Assembly (NCBI GenBank): GCA_023416055.1 | Contig: JAEZIH010000295.1 | Coordinates: forward strand, 1 to 10,312 | Length of the DNA stretch: 10,312 bases | Reading direction: 5' to 3' | Source: Pseudomonadota bacterium | Lineage (GTDB): Bacteria > Pseudomonadota > Alphaproteobacteria > Caulobacterales > Caulobacteraceae | Part shown: positions 1 to 6,615 of the stretch, piece after piece | How the letters are laid out: every line of letters begins with the position of its first letter | Numbering within the stretch: position 1 is the first letter of the stretch | Notes under the pieces: generated by a model | Told to the model about the DNA's origin: nothing | Databases searched by the model: none | Seen by the model: only the letters and a program-made list of their open reading frames with translations | Made by a program: the position numbers and the translations under genes

Positions 1-1
1 G

Positions 2-78
2 TGGCGCACCCGACACGATTCGAACGTGTGACCTTTGCCTTCGGAGGGCAACGCTCTATCCAGCTGAGCTACGGGTGC
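2..78 (-). tRNA. tRNA-Arg, anticodon CCG
   Basis: Read on the minus strand, this is a complete 77-nt cloverleaf with an encoded CCA end. The 7-bp acceptor stem pairs GCACCCG (78-72) with CGGGTGC (12-6). The discriminator is G at 5 and CCA occupies 4-2. The D arm holds GCTCAGCTGGATAGAGC. The anticodon stem TTGCC/GGCAA encloses the loop CTCCGAA, giving anticodon CCG (plus-strand 42-44), which reads the arginine codon CGG. The T arm ACACG/CGTGT encloses TTCGAAT. CGG is used often in these GC-rich genes. The gene is divergent from the DUF885 gene. Its terminator would lie beyond the left edge. No integrase or attachment-site duplication is visible in the window. Confidence 0.97.
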
Positions 79-106
79 GTCTGCGGCCGGGGCCGGGAGG
101 AAGGCC

Positions 107-133
107 TCTACAGCAGGAGCGGCCCGCCCTCAA
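107..133 (-). promoter_or_regulatory. possible promoter for tRNA-Arg
   Basis: On the minus strand TTGAGG (133-128) is followed after 15 nt by TGTAGA (112-107). With the wider Caulobacter-style boxes this reads TTGAGGG, 12 nt, GCTGTAGA. It would start transcription near position 100, about 20 nt upstream of the mature tRNA 5' end. The -35 match is good and the -10 match is partial, so this is a by-eye prediction only. Confidence 0.33.
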
Positions 134-151
134 TCCCGAATGCGCAGGCGC

Positions 152-179
152 TTGGCGAGTGGGGCGGCTGGGCCTAGCG
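152..179 (+). promoter_or_regulatory. weak promoter candidate for DUF885 gene
   Basis: TTGGCG (152-157) is followed after 16 nt by CTAGCG (174-179). The -35 box resembles the alphaproteobacterial TTGACG element; the -10 box is poor. A start near 186 would leave a leader of about 20 nt carrying the ribosome binding site GGGAG at 197-201. The rest of the 129-bp divergent spacer (79-207) shows nothing else I can name. Confidence 0.22.
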
Positions 180-207
180 TGCGGCCGCTCACCGACGGGA
201 GAAACCG

Positions 208-1500
208 ATGCGCGCTTTCCTGATCAGCCTGCTGTGCCTGCTCGGCGCCTGCGCCACCGCCCCGGCGGCGGGGGCTCCCGACCCGTCCGGCGACAGCCTC
301 GACGCCATCGCCCGCGACTACGTCGCCCTGATCCTCGAGATCGGCGAGCACGAGGAGGGCTATGTCGACGCCTATTACGGGCCGGAGGAATGGGCCGCGG
401 CGGCGAAGGCCGACCCGCGCACGGTGCCCCAGCTGATCCAGGGCGCCGCCGCCCTGACCGAACGCCTCGAGGCCGTCTCCGCGGCGGGCGCCGATCCGGT
501 CGTGGCGCAGCGCAGGCAGTATCTGCTGGCCCACGTCTCGGCCGCTGCGGCCCGGCTGCGCATGATCTCGGGCGAGAAGATGGGCTTCGCCGACGAGGCC
601 GAGGCCCTGTTCGGCATCCGTCCTGAACTGCCGCCGCTGGCCAGCTTCGATCCGGTGCTGGCCGAGATCGACGCCCTGCTGCCCGGCGACGGCCCCCTGG
701 CCGACCGGGTCAACGAATTCCGTTCCCACTACGTCATTCCGCAGGACCGGCTGCAGGCGGTGATGGACGCCGCCATCGCCGAGTGCCGCCGCCGCACCGC
801 CCGGCACATCCGCCTGCCGGCGCACGAGAATTTCACGCTCGCCTTCGTCGGCGACAAGCCGTGGTCGGGGTACAACTACTACCAAGGGAATTCCCAGTCG
901 AAGATCGAGATCAACGCCGACTTCCCGATCTACACCGAGCGCGCCATCGATCTGGGCTGCCACGAGGGCTACCCCGGCCACCACGTCTACAACGCCCTGC
1001 TTGAGCAGACCTTCGTGCGCGGGCGCGGCTGGGTCGAGATGAGCGTCTATCCGCTGTTCTCGCCGATGAGCTTCGTGGCCGAGGGCAGCGCCAACTACGG
1101 CATCGACCTGGCCTTCCCCGGCGACGAGGGCCTGGCCTTCGAGCGCGAGGTGCTGTTCCCCCTGGCCGGTCTCGATCCCGCCACGGCCGAGAAGAAGGCC
1201 CGCCTCGGCGAGTTGACCCGGCGGCTGGCGCGGGCCGAATACACCATCGCCGACGCCTGGCTGGCCGGCCGCATCGACCGCGAGATCGCCATCGAACAGC
1301 TGATGAAATACAGCCTCGCCGACCGGGCCAAGGCGACCCAGCGTCTGCGCTTCATCGACACCTACCGCAGCTACATCATCAACTACGGCCTCGGCCGCGA
1401 CGTGGTGCAGGCGTGGGTCGAGGACCAGGGCGGCGACCGCTGGGCCGCCATGGAGCGGCTCCTGTCCAGCCAGATCCTGCCGGTGAACCTGGTCGACTAG
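208..1500 (+). CDS. DUF885 family lipoprotein, putative metallopeptidase-like
   Basis: The 430-residue product begins with a lipoprotein signal peptide: a basic and hydrophobic N-terminus ends in the lipobox L12-G13-A14-C15. It should therefore be lipidated at Cys15 and held in the envelope facing the periplasm. An Ala/Pro/Gly linker follows, then a mostly helical body. The hallmark is H252-E253-G-Y-P-G-H258-H259 within GCHEGYPGHHVYNALL, the conserved signature of DUF885 proteins (PF05960). A second conserved-looking acidic site is E292 in FVAEGSANYG. A His-Glu plus later His and Glu suggest a metal-binding peptidase-like centre, but the biochemical role of the family is not settled to my knowledge, so hydrolase activity is an inference. 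The start ATG is supported by GGGAG at 197-201, 6 nt upstream. Length is shorter than many DUF885 proteins (about 550-600 residues), but both ends look intact. The gene appears monocistronic, ending at a hairpin facing the SDR gene. Confidence 0.9.
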   Translation: MRAFLISLLCLLGACATAPAAGAPDPSGDSLDAIARDYVALILEIGEHEEGYVDAYYGPEEWAAAAKADPRTVPQLIQGAAALTERLEAVSAAGADPVVAQRRQYLLAHVSAAAARLRMISGEKMGFADEAEALFGIRPELPPLASFDPVLAEIDALLPGDGPLADRVNEFRSHYVIPQDRLQAVMDAAIAECRRRTARHIRLPAHENFTLAFVGDKPWSGYNYYQGNSQSKIEINADFPIYTERAIDLGCHEGYPGHHVYNALLEQTFVRGRGWVEMSVYPLFSPMSFVAEGSANYGIDLAFPGDEGLAFEREVLFPLAGLDPATAEKKARLGELTRRLARAEYTIADAWLAGRIDREIAIEQLMKYSLADRAKATQRLRFIDTYRSYIINYGLGRDVVQAWVEDQGGDRWAAMERLLSSQILPVNLVD

Positions 1501-1507
1501 CGGCGAG

Positions 1508-1534
1508 CGGCCGGTGATCGGCGACGACCGGCCG
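1508..1534. terminator. hairpin between convergent genes
   Basis: CGGCCGGT (1508-1515) is a perfect inverted repeat of ACCGGCCG (1527-1534) with an 11-nt loop. It lies in the 39-bp gap between the stop of the DUF885 gene and the convergent stop of the SDR gene, where a bidirectional terminator would be expected. There is no clear T tract on either side, so intrinsic termination is plausible but not proven. Confidence 0.38.
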
Positions 1535-1539
1535 GCCCT

Positions 1540-2322
1540 TCACTGCGCCAGCATGCCCCCGTCGATGCGGAACTCGGCCCCGGTGACGAATTTGCTCTCG
1601 TCCGAGGCGAGGTAGAGGACGCAGTACGCCACGTCGTCGGGCTCGCCGATGCGCTTCAGCGGAATGCCGCGCGCCAGCTTCTCGTGAGCCAGGCTCTCGT
1701 CGCCGCCGGCCATGGCGACGAAGGGGTCGAGGATCGGCGTCTTGATGAACACCGGGTGCACCGAATTGCAGCGCACGTTCCAGCCGGCTTTCGCCGCCTC
1801 CAGCGCCACGGTCTTGGTGTACATCCAGACAGCGGCCTTGGTGGCGTTGTAGGCCCCCATGCCCGGGGCGGCGGCGAGGCCGGCCACCGAGGAGATGTTG
1901 ACGATCGACCCGCCGCCAGCGGCGCGCAGGTGCGGCATGGCGTACTTGCAGCCGAACATGACGCTCTCGACATTGACCGCCTGAACCCGGCGCCAGTTCT
2001 CCAGCGTGTCCTGCTCGGCCCAGGCCATGTCGCCGCCGATGCCGGCGTTGTTGACCAGCACCGACAGGCCGCCCATGGCCGCCGCGGCCTGGTCGACCAC
2101 CGCCGCCCACTGCGCCTCGTCGGTGACGTCGTGGGCGAAGGCGAAGGCCGCCCCCGGCCGCGCCGCATTGATCTCGTCGGCCAGCGCCTGCACCCCGTCG
2201 AGGTTCAGATCCGTCAGGGCCACCTTCGCCCCTTCGCGGGCCAGCATCCGCGCCATGGCCTGGCCCAGGCCGCCCGCCGCGCCGGTGATCAGCGCCGCCT
2301 TGCCGGCGACCCGGCCGCTCAT
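1540..2322 (-). CDS. classical short-chain dehydrogenase/reductase (SDR)
   Basis: This 260-residue protein has the length and full motif set of a classical SDR with a Rossmann fold. T13-G-A-A-G-G-L-G20 is the dinucleotide-binding loop. D38 ends the second strand (VALTDLN) and favours NAD(H) over NADP(H). D65-V66 contacts the adenine, and N91-N-A-G94 stabilises the central sheet. The catalytic tetrad is N117, S145, Y158 and K162 (YNATK). The C-terminal region contains HPVFIKTP and ends [10 protein letters not shown]. It should catalyse reversible NAD-dependent oxidation of an alcohol or reduction of a ketone in the cytoplasm; the substrate cannot be read from the sequence. The start ATG at 2322-2320 shares ATGA with the stop of the upstream PCD gene, which indicates translational coupling; an open frame upstream of this ATG is only the shadow of the PCD gene. 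Coupling to PCD raises a pterin-linked role as a hypothesis; a general alcohol or hydroxysteroid dehydrogenase is equally possible. Confidence 0.93.
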   Translation of the reverse strand: MSGRVAGKAALITGAAGGLGQAMARMLAREGAKVALTDLNLDGVQALADEINAARPGAAFAFAHDVTDEAQWAAVVDQAAAAMGGLSVLVNNAGIGGDMAWAEQDTLENWRRVQAVNVESVMFGCKYAMPHLRAAGGGSIVNISSVAGLAAAPGMGAYNATKAAVWMYTKTVALEAAKAGWNVRCNSVHPVFIKTPILDPFVAMAGGDESLAHEKLARGIPLKRIGEPDDVAYCVLYLASDESKFVTGAEFRIDGGMLAQ

Positions 2323-2618
2323 TTCGCCCCCATGGCCGCGGCGGCGGCGTCGATGAAGCGGGCCATGTCGAGGTCCCGCTGCGTCACCCCGCCGGCGTCG
2401 TGGGTGGTCAGCACCACCTCGACGCGGTTGTAGACATTGAACCATTCCGGATGGTGGTCGACCTTGTCGGCGTACAGGGCCACCCGGGTCATGAAGCCGA
2501 AGGCCGTATTGAAGTCGGCGAACTCCAGCTTGCGCGCGATCGCCGGCCGCTCGCCGGGATGGGCGCTCCACGCAGGGAGCCCCGCGAGCACCTGCCCGAC
2601 CTCCAGTCGCTCGACCAT
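2319..2618 (-). CDS. pterin-4a-carbinolamine dehydratase (PCD/DCoH family)
   Basis: The 99-residue product matches the PCD/DCoH family over its whole length. This enzyme dehydrates 4a-hydroxytetrahydrobiopterin to quinonoid dihydropterin, recycling the cofactor of aromatic amino acid hydroxylases (PhhB beside PhhA in Pseudomonas). The family signature is present at about residues 51-85: D51-K-V-D-H55-H56-P57-E-W-F, then [13 protein letters not shown]73 and a downstream RDLDMA. H55, H56 and H73 match the three active-site histidines of the mammalian enzyme in spacing (17 residues between H56 and H73). The start ATG is backed by a strong ribosome binding site, GGGGAGG on the minus strand (2630-2624), 5 nt away. 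It is the first gene of a two-gene minus-strand operon and overlaps the SDR start by 4 nt. No phenylalanine hydroxylase gene lies in the window, so its actual pterin partner is unknown. Confidence 0.95.
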   Translation of the reverse strand: MVERLEVGQVLAGLPAWSAHPGERPAIARKLEFADFNTAFGFMTRVALYADKVDHHPEWFNVYNRVEVVLTTHDAGGVTQRDLDMARFIDAAAAAMGAK

Positions 2619-2665
2619 CTGCGCCTCCCCAATGCCGTCGCCGCGCCCGCGCGCGGCACGACCGG

Positions 2666-2692
2666 CCTATCCCGAGCGACCCGCGCCGACAA
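2666..2692 (-). promoter_or_regulatory. possible promoter for PCD-SDR operon
   Basis: On the minus strand TTGTCG (2692-2687) is followed after 15 nt by GATAGG (2671-2666). The -35 box differs by one base from TTGACG; the -10 box is only a partial match. Transcription would start near 2659, giving a leader of about 40 nt before the PCD start. It lies in the 144-bp divergent spacer shared with the Crp/Fnr gene. Confidence 0.3.
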
Positions 2693-2724
2693 GCGCCGGC
2701 GAGCAGGAACGCCGTGCGAAGCTT

Positions 2725-2737
2725 GGGCGTTATGCCC
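2725..2737. promoter_or_regulatory. short palindrome upstream of Crp/Fnr gene
   Basis: GGGC GTTAT GCCC is an interrupted palindrome located 25 bp before the Crp/Fnr start codon, in the divergent spacer 2619-2762. It could be an operator (for example for autoregulation) or a small hairpin in the mRNA leader. It does not resemble the FNR box (TTGAT-N4-ATCAA) or the CRP box. At four base pairs per arm it may also be chance in DNA this GC-rich. Confidence 0.2.
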
Positions 2738-2762
2738 GCCGGACGAGAGACGGAGCGCGCAG

Positions 2763-3467
2763 ATGGACAATCTATGGATCGCCGCCCTCGACCCCTCCGA
2801 CCGGCGGCGGCTGGAGCCGCATCTGCGCGAGCGGCCCTTCGCCCAGGGCCAGATGCTCTACGACGCCGGCGAGGCCGTCGACGAGGTGTGGTTCCCGATG
2901 AGCGGCGTGGTCTCGCTGATGACCATGGTCGACGACGAGCGCATGGTCGAGACCGCCGCCATCGGCCGCGAGGGACTGGTCGGGGTGACCTGCGGCCCGC
3001 TCAACGCCCGCGCCGCCAGCCGCGCCATCGCGCAGGTCGATGGCGTCTCGGCCTGCTGCCCGGCGGATGTCTTCGGCGAGGCGCTGGAGCGCAGCGAGGC
3101 CATGCGCGTGGCGCTGGCCAGATTCACCGAGAGCCTGTTCGCCCAGGTGCAACAGACCGCCGCCTGCAACGCCCAGCACCGGCTGGACGAGCGGCTGGCC
3201 CGCTGGCTGCTGACCATCCACGACCGCGCCGACGCCGACCGCTTCGCCCTCACCCAGGCCGACATCGCCGGCATGCTGGGGGTGCGCCGCGCCACTGTGT
3301 CGGAGGTCGGCTCGGCGCTGGAGGACAAGGGGCTGATCCGCCGCGGCCGCGGCTGGGTCGAGGTGCTGGACCGCCCCAGGCTCGAGCGCGCCTCGTGCGG
3401 CTGTTACGCACTGATGCGGGGGGTGATGCAGGACCTCGGCGTGCCGCGTCCAGCGGCCGGACGCTGA
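2763..3467 (+). CDS. Crp/Fnr family transcriptional regulator
   Basis: The 234-residue protein has the Crp/Fnr layout. An N-terminal cyclic-nucleotide-binding-like beta-barrel spans about residues 15-105 (LYDAGEAVDEVWFPMSGVVSL, then IGREGLVG). A long dimerisation helix spans about 106-145 and ends in NAQHRLDERLARWLL. A C-terminal winged helix-turn-helix spans about 146-210 (LTQADIAGMLGVRRATVSEV, recognition helix near 173-186). The protein lacks the N-terminal cysteine cluster of FNR and the Arg-Ser phosphate loop that binds cAMP in CRP, so its signal is unknown. Cysteines are C77, C98, C99, C135, C212 and C214; the last two form C-G-C-Y just after the DNA-binding domain. The start ATG is preceded by GGAG (2752-2755) with 7-nt spacing; the frame stays open further upstream, but that region opposes the PCD gene. 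It is divergent from PCD-SDR and lies 40 bp before the next plus-strand gene. Confidence 0.92.
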   Translation: MDNLWIAALDPSDRRRLEPHLRERPFAQGQMLYDAGEAVDEVWFPMSGVVSLMTMVDDERMVETAAIGREGLVGVTCGPLNARAASRAIAQVDGVSACCPADVFGEALERSEAMRVALARFTESLFAQVQQTAACNAQHRLDERLARWLLTIHDRADADRFALTQADIAGMLGVRRATVSEVGSALEDKGLIRRGRGWVEVLDRPRLERASCGCYALMRGVMQDLGVPRPAAGR

Positions 3468-3507
3468 CGACTTTGCAGCACGCCGTTTTCCGGGGAAGTA
3501 TCGGCGC

Positions 3508-4221
3508 ATGACCGACGCTCCCCCGCCGTCCGCGCCGCTTCCCGATGCGGACCCCCGGCCCGCCCGCCGCCTCCGCCTGCCGGCGTGGACGGCCCGCGCT
3601 GTCTTCGAGGCGGTCCTGATCGTCTTCTCGGTGGTGCTGGCCCTGGCGGCCAGCGGCTGGGGCGAGGATCTCCGCACCGCGGCCCGCGTGGAGGACATGC
3701 GCGGCTTCCTCGCCGCCGAGATCCGTCAGAACCGGGCCAGCCTGCAGAGCCCGGAACTGCTGCCGCACCACGAGGACCTGAAGCGGAAGTTCGGACGCGC
3801 CGCGGGCCGTCAGGCGGATCCCGTCGACGCGGAGGCGACGCGCATCGCCATGCAGAGCCTGTTCGACACCGGCCTGCATCCGCCCGAGCTGCGCGACGCC
3901 GTATGGACCAGCGTCAGCCAGGGCGACCTGATCGAGCACATGGCGTTCGAGGAGATCTTCGCCCTCGCCGAGGCCTACAAGGCGCAGCGCGAGCTCGAGG
4001 ACTGGACCGACCAGGCCGCCGAGGCCGCCCTCTCCCTGTTGGACATGCTGGACGATCCACGCGCCGCCAAGCTGCGCCTGACGCGGATGACGCTGCTGCT
4101 CGAGGACGTGGCCAGTCGCGAGCGGCGGCTGATCGCCCTCTACGACCGCGCCCTCGCCCGCCTCGAGGGCGAAGCCCCCGCGACCGCGAGGCGTGGTGAC
4201 GCCGCGCCCGCGACCCGCTAG
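3508..4221 (+). CDS. single-pass membrane protein of unknown function
   Basis: I do not recognise a named family for this 237-residue protein. It starts with a Pro/Ala/Asp-rich cytoplasmic stretch with a basic cluster (PARRLRLP, residues 18-25). One transmembrane helix follows at about 31-50 (VFEAVLIVFSVVLALAASGW), ending in W51-G-E-D. The remaining roughly 185 residues are helical and charged, probably partly coiled coil. The layout, with one N-terminal helix ending in a GVLLALxxxxW-like pattern then a helical domain, recalls DUF6090-type bacterial membrane proteins, but that is a resemblance from memory. The positive-inside rule suggests the C-terminal domain faces the periplasm. The ATG has GGGGAAG at 3492-3498, 9 nt upstream. 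It ends 9 bp before ubiE, so the two are very probably co-transcribed. Base composition and codon use match the neighbours. Confidence 0.82.
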   Translation: MTDAPPPSAPLPDADPRPARRLRLPAWTARAVFEAVLIVFSVVLALAASGWGEDLRTAARVEDMRGFLAAEIRQNRASLQSPELLPHHEDLKRKFGRAAGRQADPVDAEATRIAMQSLFDTGLHPPELRDAVWTSVSQGDLIEHMAFEEIFALAEAYKAQRELEDWTDQAAEAALSLLDMLDDPRAAKLRLTRMTLLLEDVASRERRLIALYDRALARLEGEAPATARRGDAAPATR

Positions 4222-4230
4222 ACGCAGCCC

Positions 4231-5007
4231 ATGACCGACGCCGCCCCCCCCTCCGGCAAGACCTCGTCCTTCGGCTTCCGCGACGTCGACGCGCGGGAAA
4301 AGGTGCAGATGGTCCGAGGCGTCTTCGACAGCGTCGCCTCCAACTACGACCTGATGAACGACCTGATGAGCGCGGGCGTGCACCGGCTCTGGAAGGACGC
4401 GGCGGCGGCCAAGCTGAACCCGCGTCCGGGCGAAACCATCCTCGACGTCGCGGGCGGCACCGGCGACATGGCCCGGCGCTATGCGAAGATGGCGCGCGCG
4501 GCTCAAAACCGGCGCGGCGGGGCCGACGCTTCGGTGATCGTGCTCGACTACAACGCCGAGATGATCATGGCCGGGGTCGACAAGGGCGGCGAGCCGGAGA
4601 TGAGCTGGAGCGTCGGCGACGCCATGGCCCTGCCGCTGCCGGACGCCTCGGTCGCCGCCAATTCGATCAGCTTCGGCATCCGCAACGTGGCCGACATCCC
4701 CCAGGCCCTGCGCGAGGCGCGGCGGGTGCTGAAGCCCGGCGGCCGCTTCCTGTGTCTGGAGTTCTCGCGTCCGATCGCCGGCTCGATCCGCAAGGCCTAC
4801 GACGCCTGGTCCTTCCACGCCATTCCGCGCATCGGCCAGTGGGTGGCCAGGGATCGCGACAGCTACCAGTACCTGGTGGAGAGCATCCGCCGCTTCCCCG
4901 ACCAGTCGACCTTCAGGGCGATGATCGAGGAGGCCGGATTCAGCCGCGTCTCGGTGACCAACCTGTCCGGCGGAGTGGCCGCCATTCACTTCGGGTGGGC
5001 GATCTGA
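4231..5007 (+). CDS. ubiE: ubiquinone/menaquinone biosynthesis C-methyltransferase UbiE
   Basis: This 258-residue class I SAM-dependent methyltransferase adds the C-2 methyl group to 2-polyprenyl-6-methoxy-benzoquinol in ubiquinone synthesis (and to demethylmenaquinone in organisms that make menaquinone). Family marks are clear. [19 protein letters not shown] lies near residues 31-49 and HRLWK at 51-55. The SAM-binding motif I is L71-D72-V-A-G-G-T-G78-D79. [11 protein letters not shown] lies at about 118-128, the UbiE signature FGIRNV at 148-153, RVLKPGG at 165-171, and EFSRP at 177-181. An insertion around residues 90-101 ([12 protein letters not shown]) lengthens the loop after motif I compared with the E. 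coli enzyme (251 residues). No strong ribosome binding site precedes the ATG, which fits translation coupled to the gene ending 9 bp upstream. Its end overlaps the proposed ubiB start. It acts in the cytoplasm at the inner membrane with the other Ubi proteins. Confidence 0.97.
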   Translation: MTDAAPPSGKTSSFGFRDVDAREKVQMVRGVFDSVASNYDLMNDLMSAGVHRLWKDAAAAKLNPRPGETILDVAGGTGDMARRYAKMARAAQNRRGGADASVIVLDYNAEMIMAGVDKGGEPEMSWSVGDAMALPLPDASVAANSISFGIRNVADIPQALREARRVLKPGGRFLCLEFSRPIAGSIRKAYDAWSFHAIPRIGQWVARDRDSYQYLVESIRRFPDQSTFRAMIEEAGFSRVSVTNLSGGVAAIHFGWAI

Positions 5008-6593
5008 CCCGGCGCATCGATCCCGCCACGCCCCCGCCGCCGCCGGCCACAGTCCCCGTGCGCCATCCGGTGGACGCCCTCGTGCGCCTGCTGGGCTGGG
5101 GCTGGGTGCTGGTCCGCCACGACGCCCTGCTGCCGCGTGAGATCACCCCCCTGCTGCCGGTCTGGATCCGCTGGATCGCGCATCTCCTGCACGCCTTCGC
5201 CGGCCGCGAGGGCAGGGCGGGGCGGCCGGGTCAGCGACTGGGCAAGGCCTTCGAACACCTCGGCCCGGTGGCCATCAAGCTGGGGCAGGTGCTGGCTACC
5301 CGCGCCGACATCTTCGGCGTCGAGTTCGCCCGCGATCTCGGCCGGCTGAAGGACGCCCTCGCGCCCTTCCCGGTCGAGCAGGCCCGGCGCGAGATCGAGC
5401 GTTCGCTGGGCCGTTCCGTCGAGTCGCTGTTCACCGACTTCGGCGCCCCCGTGGCCGCCGCCTCCCTCGCCCAAGCCCATCCGGCCACCCTGGCGGACGG
5501 CCGCCGCGTGGCGGTCAAGGTGCTGCGCCCCGGGGTCGAGCGGCGCGTGGCCCAGGGCCTCGACTCGATGCGCCTCGCCGCCCGTCTGGCGGTCCGCTTC
5601 GTGGTCCCGGCCCGGCGGCTGGAGCCCGCGGCCTTCGTCGAGACCATCGCCCGCGCCCTGACGCTTGAGCTGGACATGCGGCTCGAGGCCGCCGCCGCCT
5701 CCGAGCTGCGCGACATCATGGAGCGGGCGCGCGACACGGGCGGCAGCCACATGACCGCCCCGGCGGTGATCTGGGACGGGGTCGGCAAGCGGGTGCTGAC
5801 GCTCGAATGGGCCCCCGGTCTGCCGATGACCGACCCGGCCGCCGTGGAGCAGGCCGGCCTCGACCGCAACGCCCTCGCCGACCACGTCGTCCAGGCCTTC
5901 CTGACCCAGGCCCTCGATTACGGCGCCTTCCACGCCGACCTGCACGAGGGGAACCTGTTCTGCCACGCCCCGGCCGAACTCACCGCCATCGACTTCGGCA
6001 TCGTCGGGCGCCTCGGTCCGGCCGAGCGGCGCTACCTGGCCGAAATCCTGTGGGGCTTCCTGAGCCGGGACTACGACCGCATCGCGCGAGTGCATTTCGA
6101 GGCCGGCTACGTGCCGCCGGAGCACTCGGTCGAGGCCTTCGCCCAGGCCCTGCGCGCCGTCGGCGAACCGGTCATCGGCAAGCAGGCGTCGCAGGTGTCG
6201 ATGGGCCGGCTGCTGGGCCAGCTGTTCGAGATCACCGCCCTGTTCGACATGCACCTGCGGCCGGAACTGATCCTGCTCCAGAAGACCATGGTCTCGGTCG
6301 AGGGCGTGGCCCGCCGGCTGAATCCCGACCACGATCTGTGGGCCGCCGCCCAGCCGGTGGTCGAGCGCTGGATCCGTCGCGAGCTGGGTCCCCAGGCCCA
6401 GGTGCGCGACGCCCTCGAGGAGCTGCGCGCCACGCTCAAGGCCCTGTCGCGCCTCGCCCAGCACCCGCCCGAGCCCCGCACCGTGGTGGTGCGCGAGGTG
6501 CGCTCGCCCGCGTGGCTGGCGTTCGGCGTGGCCTTCGCCGCCCTCGCCGCCGGCGCCGCCCTCGTTCTGTCGCTTTGGCCCGCCATCGTCTGA
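4995..6593 (+). CDS. ubiB: UbiB, ubiquinone biosynthesis kinase-like ATPase (ADCK/COQ8 family)
   Basis: The protein belongs to the UbiB/ADCK/COQ8 atypical kinase family, required for ubiquinone biosynthesis. It was once called 2-polyprenylphenol 6-hydroxylase, but is now seen as an ATPase aiding the pathway. With the start used here (532 residues) the marks are: the KxGQ motif K95-L-G-Q98; the alanine-rich loop A154-A-A-S157-L-A-Q-A-H162 that replaces the kinase glycine loop; ATP-binding K175 (VAVKV); ELDMRLEA in the ExD region; catalytic H313-A-D315-L-H-E-G-N320; and metal-binding D333-F-G335. A hydrophobic tail (about 505-532) should anchor it in the inner membrane. The start is uncertain. 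The frame has no ATG near the expected N-terminus; GTG at 4995 overlaps ubiE by 13 nt, and GTG at 5058 (511 residues) is the alternative. Neither has a good ribosome binding site, so coupling to ubiE is likely. The usual A-Q-V-H of the loop is A-Q-A-H here. Confidence 0.94.
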   Translation: MGDLTRRIDPATPPPPPATVPVRHPVDALVRLLGWGWVLVRHDALLPREITPLLPVWIRWIAHLLHAFAGREGRAGRPGQRLGKAFEHLGPVAIKLGQVLATRADIFGVEFARDLGRLKDALAPFPVEQARREIERSLGRSVESLFTDFGAPVAAASLAQAHPATLADGRRVAVKVLRPGVERRVAQGLDSMRLAARLAVRFVVPARRLEPAAFVETIARALTLELDMRLEAAAASELRDIMERARDTGGSHMTAPAVIWDGVGKRVLTLEWAPGLPMTDPAAVEQAGLDRNALADHVVQAFLTQALDYGAFHADLHEGNLFCHAPAELTAIDFGIVGRLGPAERRYLAEILWGFLSRDYDRIARVHFEAGYVPPEHSVEAFAQALRAVGEPVIGKQASQVSMGRLLGQLFEITALFDMHLRPELILLQKTMVSVEGVARRLNPDHDLWAAAQPVVERWIRRELGPQAQVRDALEELRATLKALSRLAQHPPEPRTVVVREVRSPAWLAFGVAFAALAAGAALVLSLWPAIV

Positions 6594-6615
6594 GCCCGTC
6601 CAACGGAGACGACCC

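Noticed and set aside
2..78. tRNA-Arg as a possible integration site for a mobile element.
   Set aside because: No integrase, duplicated tRNA 3' end or change in base composition is seen on the visible side.
3250..4989. Very long open frames on the minus strand opposite the membrane-protein and ubiE genes, and opposite ubiB.
   Set aside because: Long antisense frames are expected at this GC content. The plus-strand frames have recognisable family motifs, and the antisense products are His/Arg/Gly-rich with no motif.
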